From: Chloroflexaceae bacterium
GTDB lineage: Bacteria > Chloroflexota > Chloroflexia > Chloroflexales > Chloroflexaceae
NCBI GenBank assembly: GCA_028282325.1
Contig: JANQID010000119.1
Span: forward strand, 1-64,000
Direction: 5' to 3'
Length of the DNA: 64,000 bases
Of this stretch, positions 17,469 through 27,990 are shown piece by piece. Within the stretch, counting starts at the first letter, position 1, and each line of letters begins with the position of its first letter. The position numbers and the translations under genes were made by a program. The notes under the pieces are model-generated. The model was not told where the DNA came from and did no database searches. It was given only the letters and a program-made list of their open reading frames with translations.

Positions 17469-19496
17469 TCATAGCGTGATCACACCGTAATGCTCGCTCC
17501 AGTCGCTACGTTCAAGTTCGCTGTACGAGCGCGCAATAATAATCACATCCTCGTGATGAACGGTAAGATCCAGACGAGGCGGGCGATGCTTGCGATTGGG
17601 TTCGGGCCAGTATGTGAATACGCGCATATGTACATCTTCGTCGCCCCATCGTTGCTGCGAAGATAGCGATGTTGCTTCCCGCGTTGACCGGTCTCGCGCT
17701 GCAGCTGCTTCTTTGCCTGCCGCTTCCCCTGTAGAGAATGCAGAAAGTTGTTCTTCCACACGCGTCAGCACTGCACGCATCGCATCAATGTTCGTTGCAT
17801 CGGTTAGTCTATTGAAGCCATGTAGAGACAGATGAGCCGGCATCAATTCCAACGCCCGCGCAAGCTGCTGCTGCGCTTGCTCAAGGTTGTTCTGATCGAG
17901 CCAGGCATAGGCCAGACCCAGGGCGAACTGGTATTCGTCCGGCGCAAGCGTTTGTCCGGTCGTATAGATGTCGATAGCCGCCGTGACATTGCCAATGCGA
18001 TAGAGTTGGTTAGCTCGATCTAGGAACTGGGAGGCGATCCAACGACGAATGTTGCCTTGATCTGGGTGCTGCTCAGCGACCGATAGCAAGATAGCGTATG
18101 CCATCGGCCAGTCGTGGCGGGCGTGGTAGATGGCTGCGAGCCGCAGTTGTGCCTCGATATGACGCGGATCAAGCTGTACAATGCGCTGTAGTTCATTGAT
18201 CGCCGCCTGTTCCTGGTCATTTGCTTGAAGCGCATCGGCTAGCTGCAGGCGGGCTTCCAGATCTTTTGGGGCGGTTTTGACGGTCTGGCGAAACAACGTG
18301 ACGGCTTCGTCCGTGGCTCCTGCCTGGGTATAACAGGTTATCACGCGGGTGCGAACCCATTCCCATTGGACTTCGGTCAGATCCTCTATCTCGCTTTTGC
18401 CGCGCTTGCGCGTGCGCAACATCATACGCCACGTTTCAGCCGCTTGCAGCCAGCGATCCTGATGCTCATACGCCAGTGCCAGATTGTGCAACAGAGGTCG
18501 CGGCGACCCAAGACCGGATTGAGCGCTTAGCACGTGGCGCGCAGCTTCCCATAATTGCGCTGCATACTCCCAGTTCCGTTGTTCAATCGCTACGTGGGCG
18601 CAAATATCAAGTACGCGCGCCAACAACCCGCCGATTGCCGCGTTGTTGGTCAACCGTCGGGCGATATAGAGTGCGATCGGCGCAGCCTGATCGTAATCCT
18701 CTGCTTCGAGATAAGCGTTGATGATTTGGTAGGCCGACGCGTTCAGGTTGCCGACTACCCAGGGGGGTGCGGCTTTGTGCTCATACACCTCCTGCCATCT
18801 GGCGAATGCGCTTGCGATGTCTCCGGCCAGAGCTGCGGCGACGCCTTGGTAATAGCGGCGCAGAGTTTCAGCACGAGTTGTGGCGAGCGGGACGGTTGTA
18901 TCAAGCGCGGCGAGGGCGGTCGCTGTACCGTCTTTAATGTGACGCAATCCCTGCCACAGAGCCGCATGCTCGCCTGATGCATATGCTGTCGCCGTATTGC
19001 ACAGGAGATCGCGCACCGGCGCAAGCATTGCCAGGATCTGGGGCGTGCTGCCGGGAAGCTGGGCGATATCAACCTCCGGGTTCCGCTCAAGCTCGGCCAG
19101 CGCCAGCGCCATACCGACTGCCGACCAGTCGGGAGCCTGACGCAAAACGTCGCGGTAGTAACGACTCGCTGCGGCTATGTCGCCGGCCTGGTGCAACGCC
19201 ATACCGAGATGATATTGATAGCGGGGGTCATTTGGTGCAAGCGAGATTGCCTGTTGCAGATCGGCAATGCGATAGTCGTGTTCTTCGGTGCGGATATGCT
19301 CCAGCGAACGGCGGAAGTAGGCTTCGGCAAGCGCTTCGGCGATGCGCGCTTCGTGGCGGAGCATGCCCTGCCACGAAGCGATAGCAGCGCTGAACTGTCC
19401 ATCGTGGAAAGCCTGTCGTCCTTGTTGGATGTGGCGGTCGATCTCAGCAGTCTGACGTGCTGATTGCAGTTCGACCGGTCGTTTCGGTTCAGACAT
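17469..19496 (-). CDS. Large TPR-repeat protein
   Basis: 675 residues from ATG 19496 (a TTG at 19499 would add one residue). Tetratricopeptide-type helix pairs run through most of the chain, e.g. DIAAASRYYRDVLRQAPDW, LEARLQLADALQANDQEQAA, HIEAQLRLAAIYHARHDWPM and EYQFALGLAYAWLDQNNLEQ. There is no signal peptide, so it is a cytoplasmic scaffold. The C-terminus (about 600-675) is a non-TPR segment ending in DVIIIARSYSELERSDWSEHYG. No partner is evident. It lies 25 bp downstream of the pyrophosphatase start region, on the same strand. Confidence 0.8.
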   Translation of the reverse strand: MSEPKRPVELQSARQTAEIDRHIQQGRQAFHDGQFSAAIASWQGMLRHEARIAEALAEAYFRRSLEHIRTEEHDYRIADLQQAISLAPNDPRYQYHLGMALHQAGDIAAASRYYRDVLRQAPDWSAVGMALALAELERNPEVDIAQLPGSTPQILAMLAPVRDLLCNTATAYASGEHAALWQGLRHIKDGTATALAALDTTVPLATTRAETLRRYYQGVAAALAGDIASAFARWQEVYEHKAAPPWVVGNLNASAYQIINAYLEAEDYDQAAPIALYIARRLTNNAAIGGLLARVLDICAHVAIEQRNWEYAAQLWEAARHVLSAQSGLGSPRPLLHNLALAYEHQDRWLQAAETWRMMLRTRKRGKSEIEDLTEVQWEWVRTRVITCYTQAGATDEAVTLFRQTVKTAPKDLEARLQLADALQANDQEQAAINELQRIVQLDPRHIEAQLRLAAIYHARHDWPMAYAILLSVAEQHPDQGNIRRWIASQFLDRANQLYRIGNVTAAIDIYTTGQTLAPDEYQFALGLAYAWLDQNNLEQAQQQLARALELMPAHLSLHGFNRLTDATNIDAMRAVLTRVEEQLSAFSTGEAAGKEAAAARDRSTREATSLSSQQRWGDEDVHMRVFTYWPEPNRKHRPPRLDLTVHHEDVIIIARSYSELERSDWSEHYGVITL

Positions 19497-19521
19497 CAAT
19501 CTCTACAATATGTACATGCTA

Positions 19522-21879
19522 TCAGGCGCGGCTGCTGGAAGCGCCGGCCCGGACCGACTTCTTGCTCAGATCTTCGCCCTCGCGCTTGCTTTGCCAGATC
19601 GCCCAGATCAGCGTAACGCCACAGATGACCATCGCAATGATCACGCCAACGCTGCCCGGTTGAACCGTGACCACAATCGGCGCAATGATCAACGCGATCA
19701 GATTGATAGCCTTGATCATCGGGTTTAACGCCGGCCCGGCGGTGTCCTTCAGCGGATCGCCCACTGTATCGCCGACAACAGCGGCCTTGTGCGGATCGGA
19801 GTGCTTGCCGCCGAAAAATCCGTCTTCGATATGCTTCTTGGCGTTATCCCATGCGCCGCCGGCATTAGCTTGAAATACCGCCATCAACTGTCCGGTGAGG
19901 ATAATGCCGGCCAGAAAGCCGCCGAGGGCTTCGACGCCAAGCAGGAAACCGACCATCACTGGAACGAGGACAGCGATCAACCCCAGGCTGATAAGCTCCT
20001 TCTGCGCTGCTGTAGTTGAGATGCTCACCGCGCGGGCGTAGTCGGGCGTGACCGCTCCCTCCATCAGGCCGGGAATCTGGAATTGGCGCCGGACTTCATG
20101 GACGATTTGGGAAGCCGCGCGCTGAACCGCTCGGATCGTGAGTGACGAGAAGAGGAACGGTACAGAACCGCCGATTAACAGTCCGATAAAGACCGTTGGC
20201 GCCGAAATATCAATTGCTGTAATAGGAGCCTGGCCGATCTGGGCCAACACTTTGTTGACATCCGTAAAATAGGCACCGTAGAGCGCCACTGCGGCAATCA
20301 CCGCCGAACCGATGGCAATGCCTTTGGTTACGGCTTTGGTGGTGTTTCCCACAGCATCGAGGTCATCCATCACATTGCGGGCGTTTTTGTCCAGTCCGGC
20401 CATCTCGCCGATGCCGTTCGCGTTATCGGAGATGGGGCCAAAGCTGCCCATCGAAGTCGTATTGCCGGTGAGTGTCAGCATCCCGATGCCCGTGAGGGAA
20501 ACGCTGTAGAGGATCGACGTGAGCTGGATTATGTCGGCCTGCGCCTGCGGCATGCCCTGGGCTACCAGCGTTACAGCGACTCCGCTGTAGATCAGCGCCG
20601 ATGCCAATAGCGAGAGGGCGATGACCATAATCGACCAGACGCTTGACTCCATCCCCAGCGCCAGGCCGGAAAGAATATTCGTGGCCGATCCGGTCTGCGC
20701 GGCGCGACTGGTCTCTTTCACCGGGCCATAGCGGGTAGAGGTGAAGTATTCGGTGAGCTTATCCAGCGCGATGGCCAGAATAATGCCGACAACTGTCGCC
20801 AGAAAAGGTCGCCAGTCGACTGCGCCTGTGCGCGGATCGAGCATATAAAACCAGGTGAATGCTGCGAAGCCGATCACCGAAACAACAGCGGCGCTGTAAA
20901 ATCCCTGGTTCATAGCTGCCATAGCATTGCGCCGTTTTTCATCGGTGCGCACAAACTGGTTGCCGATGACTGATGCCACCACCCCGATTGCCCGCAGAAC
21001 CAGCGGAAAGATAATGAAACGAAGGTCGTAAGCGCCGTCGCCAAGCGTGCCGGCAACGGCATCGCCCAGCACCAGGCCCAGGATCAGCGCCGAGACGAGC
21101 GTCACCTCGAAGCTCTCGAACACATCGGCGGCCATCCCGGCGCAATCGCCCACATTACCGCCAACCAGGTCGGCGATGACAGCGGCATTGCGCGGATCAT
21201 CTTCTGGGATGTCGGCCTCCACCTTGCCCACCAGGTCGGCTCCCACATCGGCGGCTTTGGTATAAATGCCGCCGCCCACACGCATAAACAGCGCGATCAG
21301 CGAGCCGCCAAAGCCAAACCCAAGCAACGCATCGGGTGCGGCGATGCCAAACACGATGAAAATGAGCGTACTGCCGAGCAACCCCAGCCCAATCGTCAGC
21401 ATTCCGGTGACGGAACCTGACTTGTACGCGATTTGCATCGCCAGGTTATAGCCCTTGCGTGCTGCCGCAGCGACGCGCACATTGCCCTCGACGGCCACAT
21501 TCATCCCAACGAATCCGACCACATACGAGAACAGCGAGCCCATCAGAAAGGCGATTGCCCGGCCAAGCGCTACCCACAAGGTCGCCAACTCCTGGCTGCC
21601 GAAACGCTCCACCGCTTCATTCGTAGGCGGGATGATCCAGACGCTTGCGGCCAGGACAAAGGTCAATACAACGATTAATATGACGATAATGCGAAACTGT
21701 CGGCTCAGGTAGGCGGTTGCGCCATCCTTGATGAAACCCCACACCTCCTGCATCCTGGTCGTGCCTTTATCCTGGGCCAGGATCTGGCTGCGAATCACGA
21801 ATGCGTACCCTATTCCGAGCAGAGCGATAGCAAGCACCGACCAGACCGCATTTGTTTCAAACTGGGTGAGATCCTGCAT
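19522..21879 (-). CDS. hppA: Membrane H+-translocating pyrophosphatase, K+-independent type
   Basis: 785 residues from ATG 21879 (AAGGAG 8 nt upstream). About 16 hydrophobic segments are present. PPi-binding motifs are DVGADLVGKVEADIPEDDPRN (about 211-231) and DNANGIGEMAGL, and the C-terminal GGAWDNAKKHIEDG and HKAAVVGDTVGDPLKDTAGP. The subtype motif reads GNTTKAVTKG (about 509): Lys at this position marks the K+-independent class, where the K+-dependent class has Ala. It couples PPi hydrolysis to H+ export and keeps biosynthetic reactions moving. Appears monocistronic. Confidence 0.95.
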   Translation of the reverse strand: MQDLTQFETNAVWSVLAIALLGIGYAFVIRSQILAQDKGTTRMQEVWGFIKDGATAYLSRQFRIIVILIVVLTFVLAASVWIIPPTNEAVERFGSQELATLWVALGRAIAFLMGSLFSYVVGFVGMNVAVEGNVRVAAAARKGYNLAMQIAYKSGSVTGMLTIGLGLLGSTLIFIVFGIAAPDALLGFGFGGSLIALFMRVGGGIYTKAADVGADLVGKVEADIPEDDPRNAAVIADLVGGNVGDCAGMAADVFESFEVTLVSALILGLVLGDAVAGTLGDGAYDLRFIIFPLVLRAIGVVASVIGNQFVRTDEKRRNAMAAMNQGFYSAAVVSVIGFAAFTWFYMLDPRTGAVDWRPFLATVVGIILAIALDKLTEYFTSTRYGPVKETSRAAQTGSATNILSGLALGMESSVWSIMVIALSLLASALIYSGVAVTLVAQGMPQAQADIIQLTSILYSVSLTGIGMLTLTGNTTSMGSFGPISDNANGIGEMAGLDKNARNVMDDLDAVGNTTKAVTKGIAIGSAVIAAVALYGAYFTDVNKVLAQIGQAPITAIDISAPTVFIGLLIGGSVPFLFSSLTIRAVQRAASQIVHEVRRQFQIPGLMEGAVTPDYARAVSISTTAAQKELISLGLIAVLVPVMVGFLLGVEALGGFLAGIILTGQLMAVFQANAGGAWDNAKKHIEDGFFGGKHSDPHKAAVVGDTVGDPLKDTAGPALNPMIKAINLIALIIAPIVVTVQPGSVGVIIAMVICGVTLIWAIWQSKREGEDLSKKSVRAGASSSRA

Positions 21880-22208
21880 ACAGCCAACTCCTTCGTTGCG
21901 ATTGGCATCGCGGCTATCTTGCGTATCCGCATCAGGGAGCGTGCGGGCCTCTTGTGGCAGTGCGAACAACAGCGACGATATACTGTCGCCTGATCATATT
22001 GCTTATGGAGGTTATGTTAGATCGTAATGAAGGCATAACGGCGACATATTCTAGCACGAGCCAATGGCCATTGCAAAGCATCGATTCGGTATGTAGACAG
22101 GCGATGATCATCCTGATGTTTCGATGATTGGCGACTACTGTAGAGCTAATCTCGCTGCCGCCGTGGCGAGACGCTGCGGCGAGTCTCTGATCGTCAGCAT
22201 ATGATGCA

Positions 22209-22217
22209 TGCTATAAT
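22209..22217 (+). promoter_or_regulatory. Extended -10 promoter for accDA
   Basis: TGCTATAAT, an extended -10, lies 95 bp upstream of accD. No good -35 box is seen 17 bp upstream, as is usual for extended -10 promoters. The gap 21880-22311 holds no other recognisable feature. Confidence 0.55.
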
Positions 22218-22311
22218 GCTCTATTGAAGGTGATAATCTTCCAGCCCCATAGAGCGTTTCGATAGTGAAATAACGGCATATGCCGGGGAATGGAGAATTC
22301 CTGAATCAACT

Positions 22312-23223
22312 ATGAAAGAGTTCTTTCGTCGGAGCAAAAAAAGCTTCTCTGCCGAACAAAGCCAATCACGGGGGACGTCAGTCCCTGATGATATGTGGGT
22401 AAAATGCCCAGCTTGTCGCGAGTTGGTCTATAAGAAAGAACTTCACGATAACCTCAAAGTTTGCCCGAAGTGCGACCATCATATGCGACTGAGCTCGCGC
22501 GAATGGCTAGCGATGTTTGACGCCGGATCGTTCGTGGAATATGACGGCGACCTCTGGCCGATCGATCCGCTGGGCTTTACTTCGCCCGATGGAACCTATG
22601 CTGAGAAGCTGGTGAAGACCCAGGAACGCACCGAAATGCCGGATGCCGTTATCAGTGGAGTGGCGCGCATTGAGGAACGCACGCTGGCTCTGGCGATCTG
22701 TGATTTTAGCTTTATGGGCGCTTCGATGGGAAGCGTGTATGGCGAGAAGATGGTACGCGCCGCCGAACGCGCCGCCGCTATGGGCATTCCGTTGTTGACG
22801 ATCAACAGCAGCGGCGGCGCTCGCCAACAAGAAGGGGTGATCGCCCTGATGCAGATGGCCAAGATTACAATGGCGCTCACCCGTCTGGCTGAAGTCGGCC
22901 AGCCCCATATAGCATTGCTGGTTGATCCATGCTATGGCGGCGTAACTGCCTCTTATCCCTCTGTCGCCGATATTATTATCGCTGAGCCGGGCGCTAATAT
23001 TGGGTTTGCAGGCAAACGGTTGATTGAACAGATTGTGCGCCAGAAGTTGCCCGCTGGATTTCAGACCGCCGAATTTATGCTGGAGCATGGTATGATTGAT
23101 ATGGTGACGCCACGAGGCGATCTTCGCACTGTGCTCAGCCGGGCGCTGCGCCTCTATAAGCATTCATCGTCGGCGTTTCGCGTTCATACCTTCGTCTCCG
23201 ATATATCATCCGGGCGATATTAA
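22312..23223 (+). CDS. accD: Acetyl-CoA carboxylase carboxyltransferase subunit beta
   Basis: 303 residues. The N-terminal zinc ribbon (C32, C35, C51, C54: VKCPACRELV, KVCPKCDHH) is followed by the crotonase-like carboxyltransferase domain with SGVARIEERTLALAICDFSFMGASMGSV, INSSGGARQQEG and AEPGANIGFAGKRLIEQ. It transfers carboxyl from carboxybiotin to acetyl-CoA, with AccA, to make malonyl-CoA. accA follows 8 bp downstream. GGAG lies about 14 nt before the ATG, rather far. Confidence 0.95.
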   Translation: MKEFFRRSKKSFSAEQSQSRGTSVPDDMWVKCPACRELVYKKELHDNLKVCPKCDHHMRLSSREWLAMFDAGSFVEYDGDLWPIDPLGFTSPDGTYAEKLVKTQERTEMPDAVISGVARIEERTLALAICDFSFMGASMGSVYGEKMVRAAERAAAMGIPLLTINSSGGARQQEGVIALMQMAKITMALTRLAEVGQPHIALLVDPCYGGVTASYPSVADIIIAEPGANIGFAGKRLIEQIVRQKLPAGFQTAEFMLEHGMIDMVTPRGDLRTVLSRALRLYKHSSSAFRVHTFVSDISSGRY

Positions 23224-23231
23224 ACAAGCTT

Positions 23232-24095
23232 ATGGATCGAACGCACCAGCCCGATCAACAAAGCCTGACTCCCTGGGATCGCGTGCAACTTGCCCGCCAC
23301 CAGCAACGACCGCATACGCTCGATTATATCCAGGGGTTATGCGAGGATTTCATCGAGTTGCACGGGGATCGGCGCTTTGGCGATGATCCGGCTATGGTGG
23401 GCGGGCTGGCCAGCTTTGATGGTCAGACGGTGGTCGTTGTCGGCCATCAGAAAGGGCGCGATACGCGCGAGAATGTCAAACGCAACTTTGGCATGCCCCA
23501 CCCGGAAGGTTATCGCAAAGCGCTACGGCTTTTTCGCTATGCGGAGAAGTTTGGCTTCCCGGTACTCTCGTTTATCGACACGCCTGCCGCCAATCCTGAC
23601 AAGGAAGCTGAAGAACGAGGGCAATCGAACGCTATCGCCGAGAGCATCTTGACGATGTGCGAGTTGCGTACACCAATCATTGCCAGTGTGATCGGCGAGG
23701 GCGGCAGCGGCGGCGCTCTAGCGATTAGCGTCGCAGACCTGATATTGATGCAAGAAAACGCCGTGTATTCGGTCGCTTCGCCTGAAGCCTGCGCCTCGAT
23801 CCTTTGGCGTGATTCATCGAAAGCGCCAGAAGCGGCGCTCGCGATGCGCATTACCGCAACCGATCTGCTCGATCTCGGCATTGTTGATGAGATTATCCCG
23901 GAGCCTGAAATCGGCGCCCATACCGATAGCGAATCCGCGATAGCGATCCTTGGCGAACGATTGCGCGAATATCTCGCCTATGTGCGAACTTTGAGCATCG
24001 ATGATCTGCTGGAACAGCGTTATATCAAGTATCGCGCGATTGGTCAGTATCAGGAGCGCGCGCAATTGGCCCTCGACGCTGCACTGCATCCATAA
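23232..24095 (+). CDS. accA: Acetyl-CoA carboxylase carboxyltransferase subunit alpha
   Basis: 287 residues. Typical AccA blocks: TPWDRVQLARHQQRPHTLDYI, FIELHGDRRFGDDPAMVGGLA, GMPHPEGYRKALRLFRYAEKF, SVIGEGGSGGALAISVADL and VYSVASPEACASILWRDSSKA. It has no evident SD and starts 8 bp after accD, so it is probably translated by coupling. accB and accC are not in the window. Membrane lipid synthesis role. Confidence 0.95.
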   Translation: MDRTHQPDQQSLTPWDRVQLARHQQRPHTLDYIQGLCEDFIELHGDRRFGDDPAMVGGLASFDGQTVVVVGHQKGRDTRENVKRNFGMPHPEGYRKALRLFRYAEKFGFPVLSFIDTPAANPDKEAEERGQSNAIAESILTMCELRTPIIASVIGEGGSGGALAISVADLILMQENAVYSVASPEACASILWRDSSKAPEAALAMRITATDLLDLGIVDEIIPEPEIGAHTDSESAIAILGERLREYLAYVRTLSIDDLLEQRYIKYRAIGQYQERAQLALDAALHP

Positions 24096-24308
24096 AGAAA
24101 CAGATCTCTAGCATCCGGCAACCACGCTGCTGCGTTGCGCGAAGATCGCGCCCGCCATCAATGATGCTGGATGATGCGCCTGTTCTTGACCGCGAATGGT
24201 ATTCGATCTGGTTGCCGTTTGATCGCCTTGTTCGCTGGTTTCTTCAGCTCAGGCCGATGATCCCAGCCGGGGGCAGTAGGGCGCCGGACTTGATGTTGAC
24301 ATAAATTC

Positions 24309-24337
24309 TTGACGCTCGCTGGAAACGTTGCTATAAT
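24309..24337 (+). promoter_or_regulatory. Near-consensus promoter of the prkA operon, with a long leader
   Basis: TTGACG (24309-24314), a 17-bp spacer and TATAAT (24332-24337). The start site would be near 24344, leaving about 315 nt of untranslated leader before prkA ATG 24661. No known riboswitch or terminator hairpin was recognised in the leader. The rest of the gap 24096-24308 looks empty. Confidence 0.75.
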
Positions 24338-24660
24338 GCTGGTGCCTGTATTACAGGTGTTCCTCTCAATGACTCCCTAAGACCTGAAGTTGTATAGCTG
24401 ATTATCAGAGATGAGCGAACGAACGTATCGCTTATGGAAGTGCATCACATTTGACCCTATACACGCCAGGCTTCGTGGATCACTGTATCAGTAAGCAACT
24501 CAGGCATCCGTACATTAGCATCACCGCCAGAAAGCATTCTATATTACCGTAACAGCCTGCCAATGCAGGCGTATTTGGTAAGACAGTGTTGTTTCTACCG
24601 TTAGTGTTTCGATGCTGTGTCGCAATACTAACGATTGTTTTCTCAGCAGGAGGATTGCAG

Positions 24661-26739
24661 ATGAAAACCTTGAGCGGCGCATCGCTCCTGGACTTCGTCA
24701 GTGAACGCCAGGATCGGACAACATTCCAGAACCTGAATTGGACGGGAATGTTCAAGGACTATCTTGATATCGTCACCGAGGATCCCAAGGTTACGCGCAG
24801 CGCCTTCCGTCGCATCTACGACATGATTATGTCGTATGGCACGGAAGAGTTTATAGATGCGAAGAAACGGCTCATCCGCTATAAATTTTTCTCCGACGAT
24901 TCGTTTGACGGGGATGATGCCATCTTTGGCCTTGAGATACCTTTAATGCGCCTGGTCAATTTCTTCAAAGGCGCAGCTAGGGGCTATGGCACCGAGAAGC
25001 GCGTGTTGTTGTTGCATGGTCCGGTGGGGAGTTCGAAAAGCACTATCGTGCGGCGCTTAAAACGCGGCCTGGAGCATTATAGTCGGACGGACGGCGGTGC
25101 TGCATATACATTCGATTGGTATCCCGGCCATCTAGATGAGGGCGAAGATGCGCTGGCCATTCCAGAGGATAAGTGGGAGCCATGCCCGATGCACGAAGAG
25201 CCGCTGGATCTCGTTCCGCTCGATTTGCGCAGTTCGTTTCTTGAGCAACTCAACGCAGAGCTTCCCGAAGATCAGCATATCAGTATTCAAGGCGATTTGT
25301 GTCCGGTTTGTCGCTTTCACTATCGTGAATTGATGCGGCGCTATGCCGGTGACTGGACCAAGATGGTTCACCATGTGCGCGTCCGTCGCTTACTCTTCTC
25401 GGAACAGGATCGTATCGGCGTCGGCACGTTCCAGCCCAAAGACGAGAAGAATCAGGACAGTACGGAGCTTACGGGTGATATTAACTACCGCAAAATTGCC
25501 ATCTACGGCAGCGACAGCGACCCCCGCGCTTTTAACTTCGATGGCGAGTTTAACATCGCCAACCGTGGCATCATCGAGTTTGTCGAGATGCTCAAGTTGG
25601 ACGTAGCATTCTTGTATGACTTGCTCGGCGCCAGCCAGGAGCATCGTATCAAGTCGAAAAAGTTTGCCCAGACCGACATCGACGAAGTTATCATCGGGCA
25701 TACGAATGAGCCGGAATATCGACGCCTGGAAACAAACGAGTTTATGGAGGCGTTGAAAGACCGCACGGTGCGTATCGATATTCCGTATGTTACACGCCTG
25801 CGCGATGAGTTGAAGATTTATGAGCGCGACTTCAACAAGAAGAAGGTGCGTGTGCATATCGCTCCTCACACGCTGGAAATGGCCGCAATGTGGGCAATTC
25901 TGACGCGCCTGGAGGATCCGAAGAAGCCAAATCTGACCTTGCTCCAGAAGCTCAAGCTCTACAACGGCAAGTCGCTGCCTGGCTTCACCGAGGACAATAT
26001 CAAGGAGCTGCGCAAAGAAGCTCAGCGCGAAGGTATGGATGGCATCAGCCCGCGCTATATCCAGGATAAGATCAGCAACGCCCTGGTGTCGAATCAGGAA
26101 GAAGGATACATCAACCCCTTTATGGTGCTGAATGAACTGGAGGGCGGGCTGAAGAATCACGCGCTGATCAAAAGCGACGAAGATCGCAAGCGCTATCGCG
26201 ATCTGCTGACCATCGTACGCGAGGAGTATACCGAGATCGTGAAGAATGAAGTGCAACGGGCGATTAGCGCCGATGAAGAAGCCATCAAGCGCCTGTGCGG
26301 CAACTACATCGATAACGTCAAAGCCTATACGCAGCGCGAAAAAGTGCGTAACAAATATACCGGCCAGTACGAAGAGCCGGATGAGCGGCTGATGCGCAGC
26401 ATCGAGGAGAAAATCGAAATTCCCGATTCGCGCAAGGACGACTTCCGCCGCGAGATTATGAATTACATCGGCGCGCTCGCCATTGAAGGCAAGACGTTCG
26501 AGTATTGGACCAACGAACGTCTTCACAAAGCGCTTGAGTTGAAGTTGTTCGAAGATCAGAAGGATAGCATCAAGCTGACATCGCTGGTCTCACAAGTGAT
26601 CGACAAAGACACGCAAGAAAAAATCGATGTCGTCAAGGCCCGTCTGGTGCGCGACTTTGGCTACAACGAGCAAAGCGCCACCGATGTGCTCAACTATGTC
26701 GCCAGCATCTTTGCTCGCGGCGACACACGGGCATACTAA
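24661..26739 (+). CDS. prkA: PrkA serine protein kinase / AAA+ protease-like
   Basis: 692 residues from ATG 24661 (AGGAGG 7 nt upstream; the longer frame is unsupported). The N-terminal AAA+ domain has Walker [22 protein letters not shown] (about 115-135), and the family blocks FEVPLMR-like [28 protein letters not shown] and [21 protein letters not shown]. The C-terminal PrkA domain includes [22 protein letters not shown]. PrkA proteins are stress-associated kinases, also reported as AAA+/Lon-like proteases in Bacillus. It forms a stress operon with yeaH and spoVR here, as in many bacteria that do not sporulate. Confidence 0.94.
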   Translation: MKTLSGASLLDFVSERQDRTTFQNLNWTGMFKDYLDIVTEDPKVTRSAFRRIYDMIMSYGTEEFIDAKKRLIRYKFFSDDSFDGDDAIFGLEIPLMRLVNFFKGAARGYGTEKRVLLLHGPVGSSKSTIVRRLKRGLEHYSRTDGGAAYTFDWYPGHLDEGEDALAIPEDKWEPCPMHEEPLDLVPLDLRSSFLEQLNAELPEDQHISIQGDLCPVCRFHYRELMRRYAGDWTKMVHHVRVRRLLFSEQDRIGVGTFQPKDEKNQDSTELTGDINYRKIAIYGSDSDPRAFNFDGEFNIANRGIIEFVEMLKLDVAFLYDLLGASQEHRIKSKKFAQTDIDEVIIGHTNEPEYRRLETNEFMEALKDRTVRIDIPYVTRLRDELKIYERDFNKKKVRVHIAPHTLEMAAMWAILTRLEDPKKPNLTLLQKLKLYNGKSLPGFTEDNIKELRKEAQREGMDGISPRYIQDKISNALVSNQEEGYINPFMVLNELEGGLKNHALIKSDEDRKRYRDLLTIVREEYTEIVKNEVQRAISADEEAIKRLCGNYIDNVKAYTQREKVRNKYTGQYEEPDERLMRSIEEKIEIPDSRKDDFRREIMNYIGALAIEGKTFEYWTNERLHKALELKLFEDQKDSIKLTSLVSQVIDKDTQEKIDVVKARLVRDFGYNEQSATDVLNYVASIFARGDTRAY

Positions 26740-26869
26740 GTTGTCGATCAGAATGCCATGATGCGGCAGAGGCGCGGTGAGAGGTTTGTACATAGCGTGC
26801 GTCTCTTCTCTCATCGCGCCGTCTATTCCAACCTTCAGGTCAACATGGTTTGAGCGGAGTAAGTTGATT

Positions 26870-27988
26870 ATGGCCCCTATGTCTATCCGCCGCGCCGAAC
26901 GCGATCTCAATCGCTTTCGTCAGATCGTGCGCGGAAAAATTAAAAAAGACTTGCGCAAATATATGTCCCACGGGGAGATGATCGGTCGCCAGGGCAAACG
27001 CTATGTCAGTATTCCTTTGCCCCAGATCGACTTGCCCCAGTTTCGCTATGGCGCCAAAGAGGGCGGCGGTGTTGGCCAGGGCGACGGCGATGTCGGTGAT
27101 CCGATTGCGTCCGGCGATGGCGAACAAGGAATGGGCGAAGCTGGGAGCGAGCCGGGCAGCCACGTGCTGGAAGTGGATATCACCCTGGAAGAATTGGCGC
27201 AGATCCTCGGCGAAGAGTTGCAACTGCCAAACATCGAGCCGAAGGGCAAAAAAAACATCATCAGCCAGAAGGATCGCTATAGCAGTATCCGGCGAACCGG
27301 CCCCGACTCGTTGCGCCACTTCAAGCGCACCTACCGCGAGGCTTTGCGTCGGCAGATCTCGGCGGGCGATTACAATCCCGATGATCCGGTGATCGTTCCC
27401 ATTCATGAAGATATGCGCTATCGATCCTGGAAAGAGACTTTGATGCCGGAGAGTAACGCGGTCATCATCTATATGATGGACGTATCCGGCTCAATGGGTT
27501 CTGAGCAGAAGGAATTAGTGCGCATTACCGCGTTCTGGATCGAAACCTGGCTGCGCTCGCAGTATAAAGAGATCGATATGCGCTACATCGTGCATGACGC
27601 GGCGGCCAAGGAAGTCGATCAGGAGACGTTTTACCATATTCGCGAGGGCGGCGGAACCAAGATATCCTCGGCGTATAAACTGTGCAACCGGCTGATCGAT
27701 GAGCGCTACCCTGCCGCCGAATGGAACATCTACCCGTTTCATTTCAGCGACGGCGACAACTGGGGCGGCGGCGATACGCGTGAATGCATCGATTTGCTGC
27801 GCAAAGAACTCTTGCCGAAAGTGAATCTCTTTTGCTACGGGCAGGTCCGTTCACTCTACGGTTCGGGCCGTTTCGCACATGATCTCGAAGAATATCTGGG
27901 AAACGAAGACGATCTGGTCATCAGCGAAATTGCCGATCGCGATGATATCTACGACTCGATCAAGGATTTCCTGGGCAAGGGGAAGTAG
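26870..27988 (+). CDS. DUF444/YeaH family protein with vWA domain
   Basis: 372 residues from ATG 26870 (GGAG 10 nt upstream; ATG 26879 is possible). The N-terminus has [33 protein letters not shown]. Gly-rich and acidic stretches (about 66-105) lead to a von Willebrand A domain with MIDAS motif [17 protein letters not shown] (about 202-218) and a later THSGGTK-like [13 protein letters not shown] and [13 protein letters not shown]. Metal-ion-dependent adhesion or substrate-recognition platform, presumably regulating PrkA. Starts 130 bp after prkA. Confidence 0.92.
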   Translation: MAPMSIRRAERDLNRFRQIVRGKIKKDLRKYMSHGEMIGRQGKRYVSIPLPQIDLPQFRYGAKEGGGVGQGDGDVGDPIASGDGEQGMGEAGSEPGSHVLEVDITLEELAQILGEELQLPNIEPKGKKNIISQKDRYSSIRRTGPDSLRHFKRTYREALRRQISAGDYNPDDPVIVPIHEDMRYRSWKETLMPESNAVIIYMMDVSGSMGSEQKELVRITAFWIETWLRSQYKEIDMRYIVHDAAAKEVDQETFYHIREGGGTKISSAYKLCNRLIDERYPAAEWNIYPFHFSDGDNWGGGDTRECIDLLRKELLPKVNLFCYGQVRSLYGSGRFAHDLEEYLGNEDDLVISEIADRDDIYDSIKDFLGKGK

Positions 27989-27990
27989 CC

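Noticed and set aside
24343-24660. A riboswitch in the long prkA leader.
   Set aside because: No recognisable aptamer motif and no terminator hairpin were found; only its length is unusual.
24480-24755. 91-residue minus-strand frame over the prkA leader and start.
   Set aside because: It runs antisense through the real prkA start and has no SD or family features.
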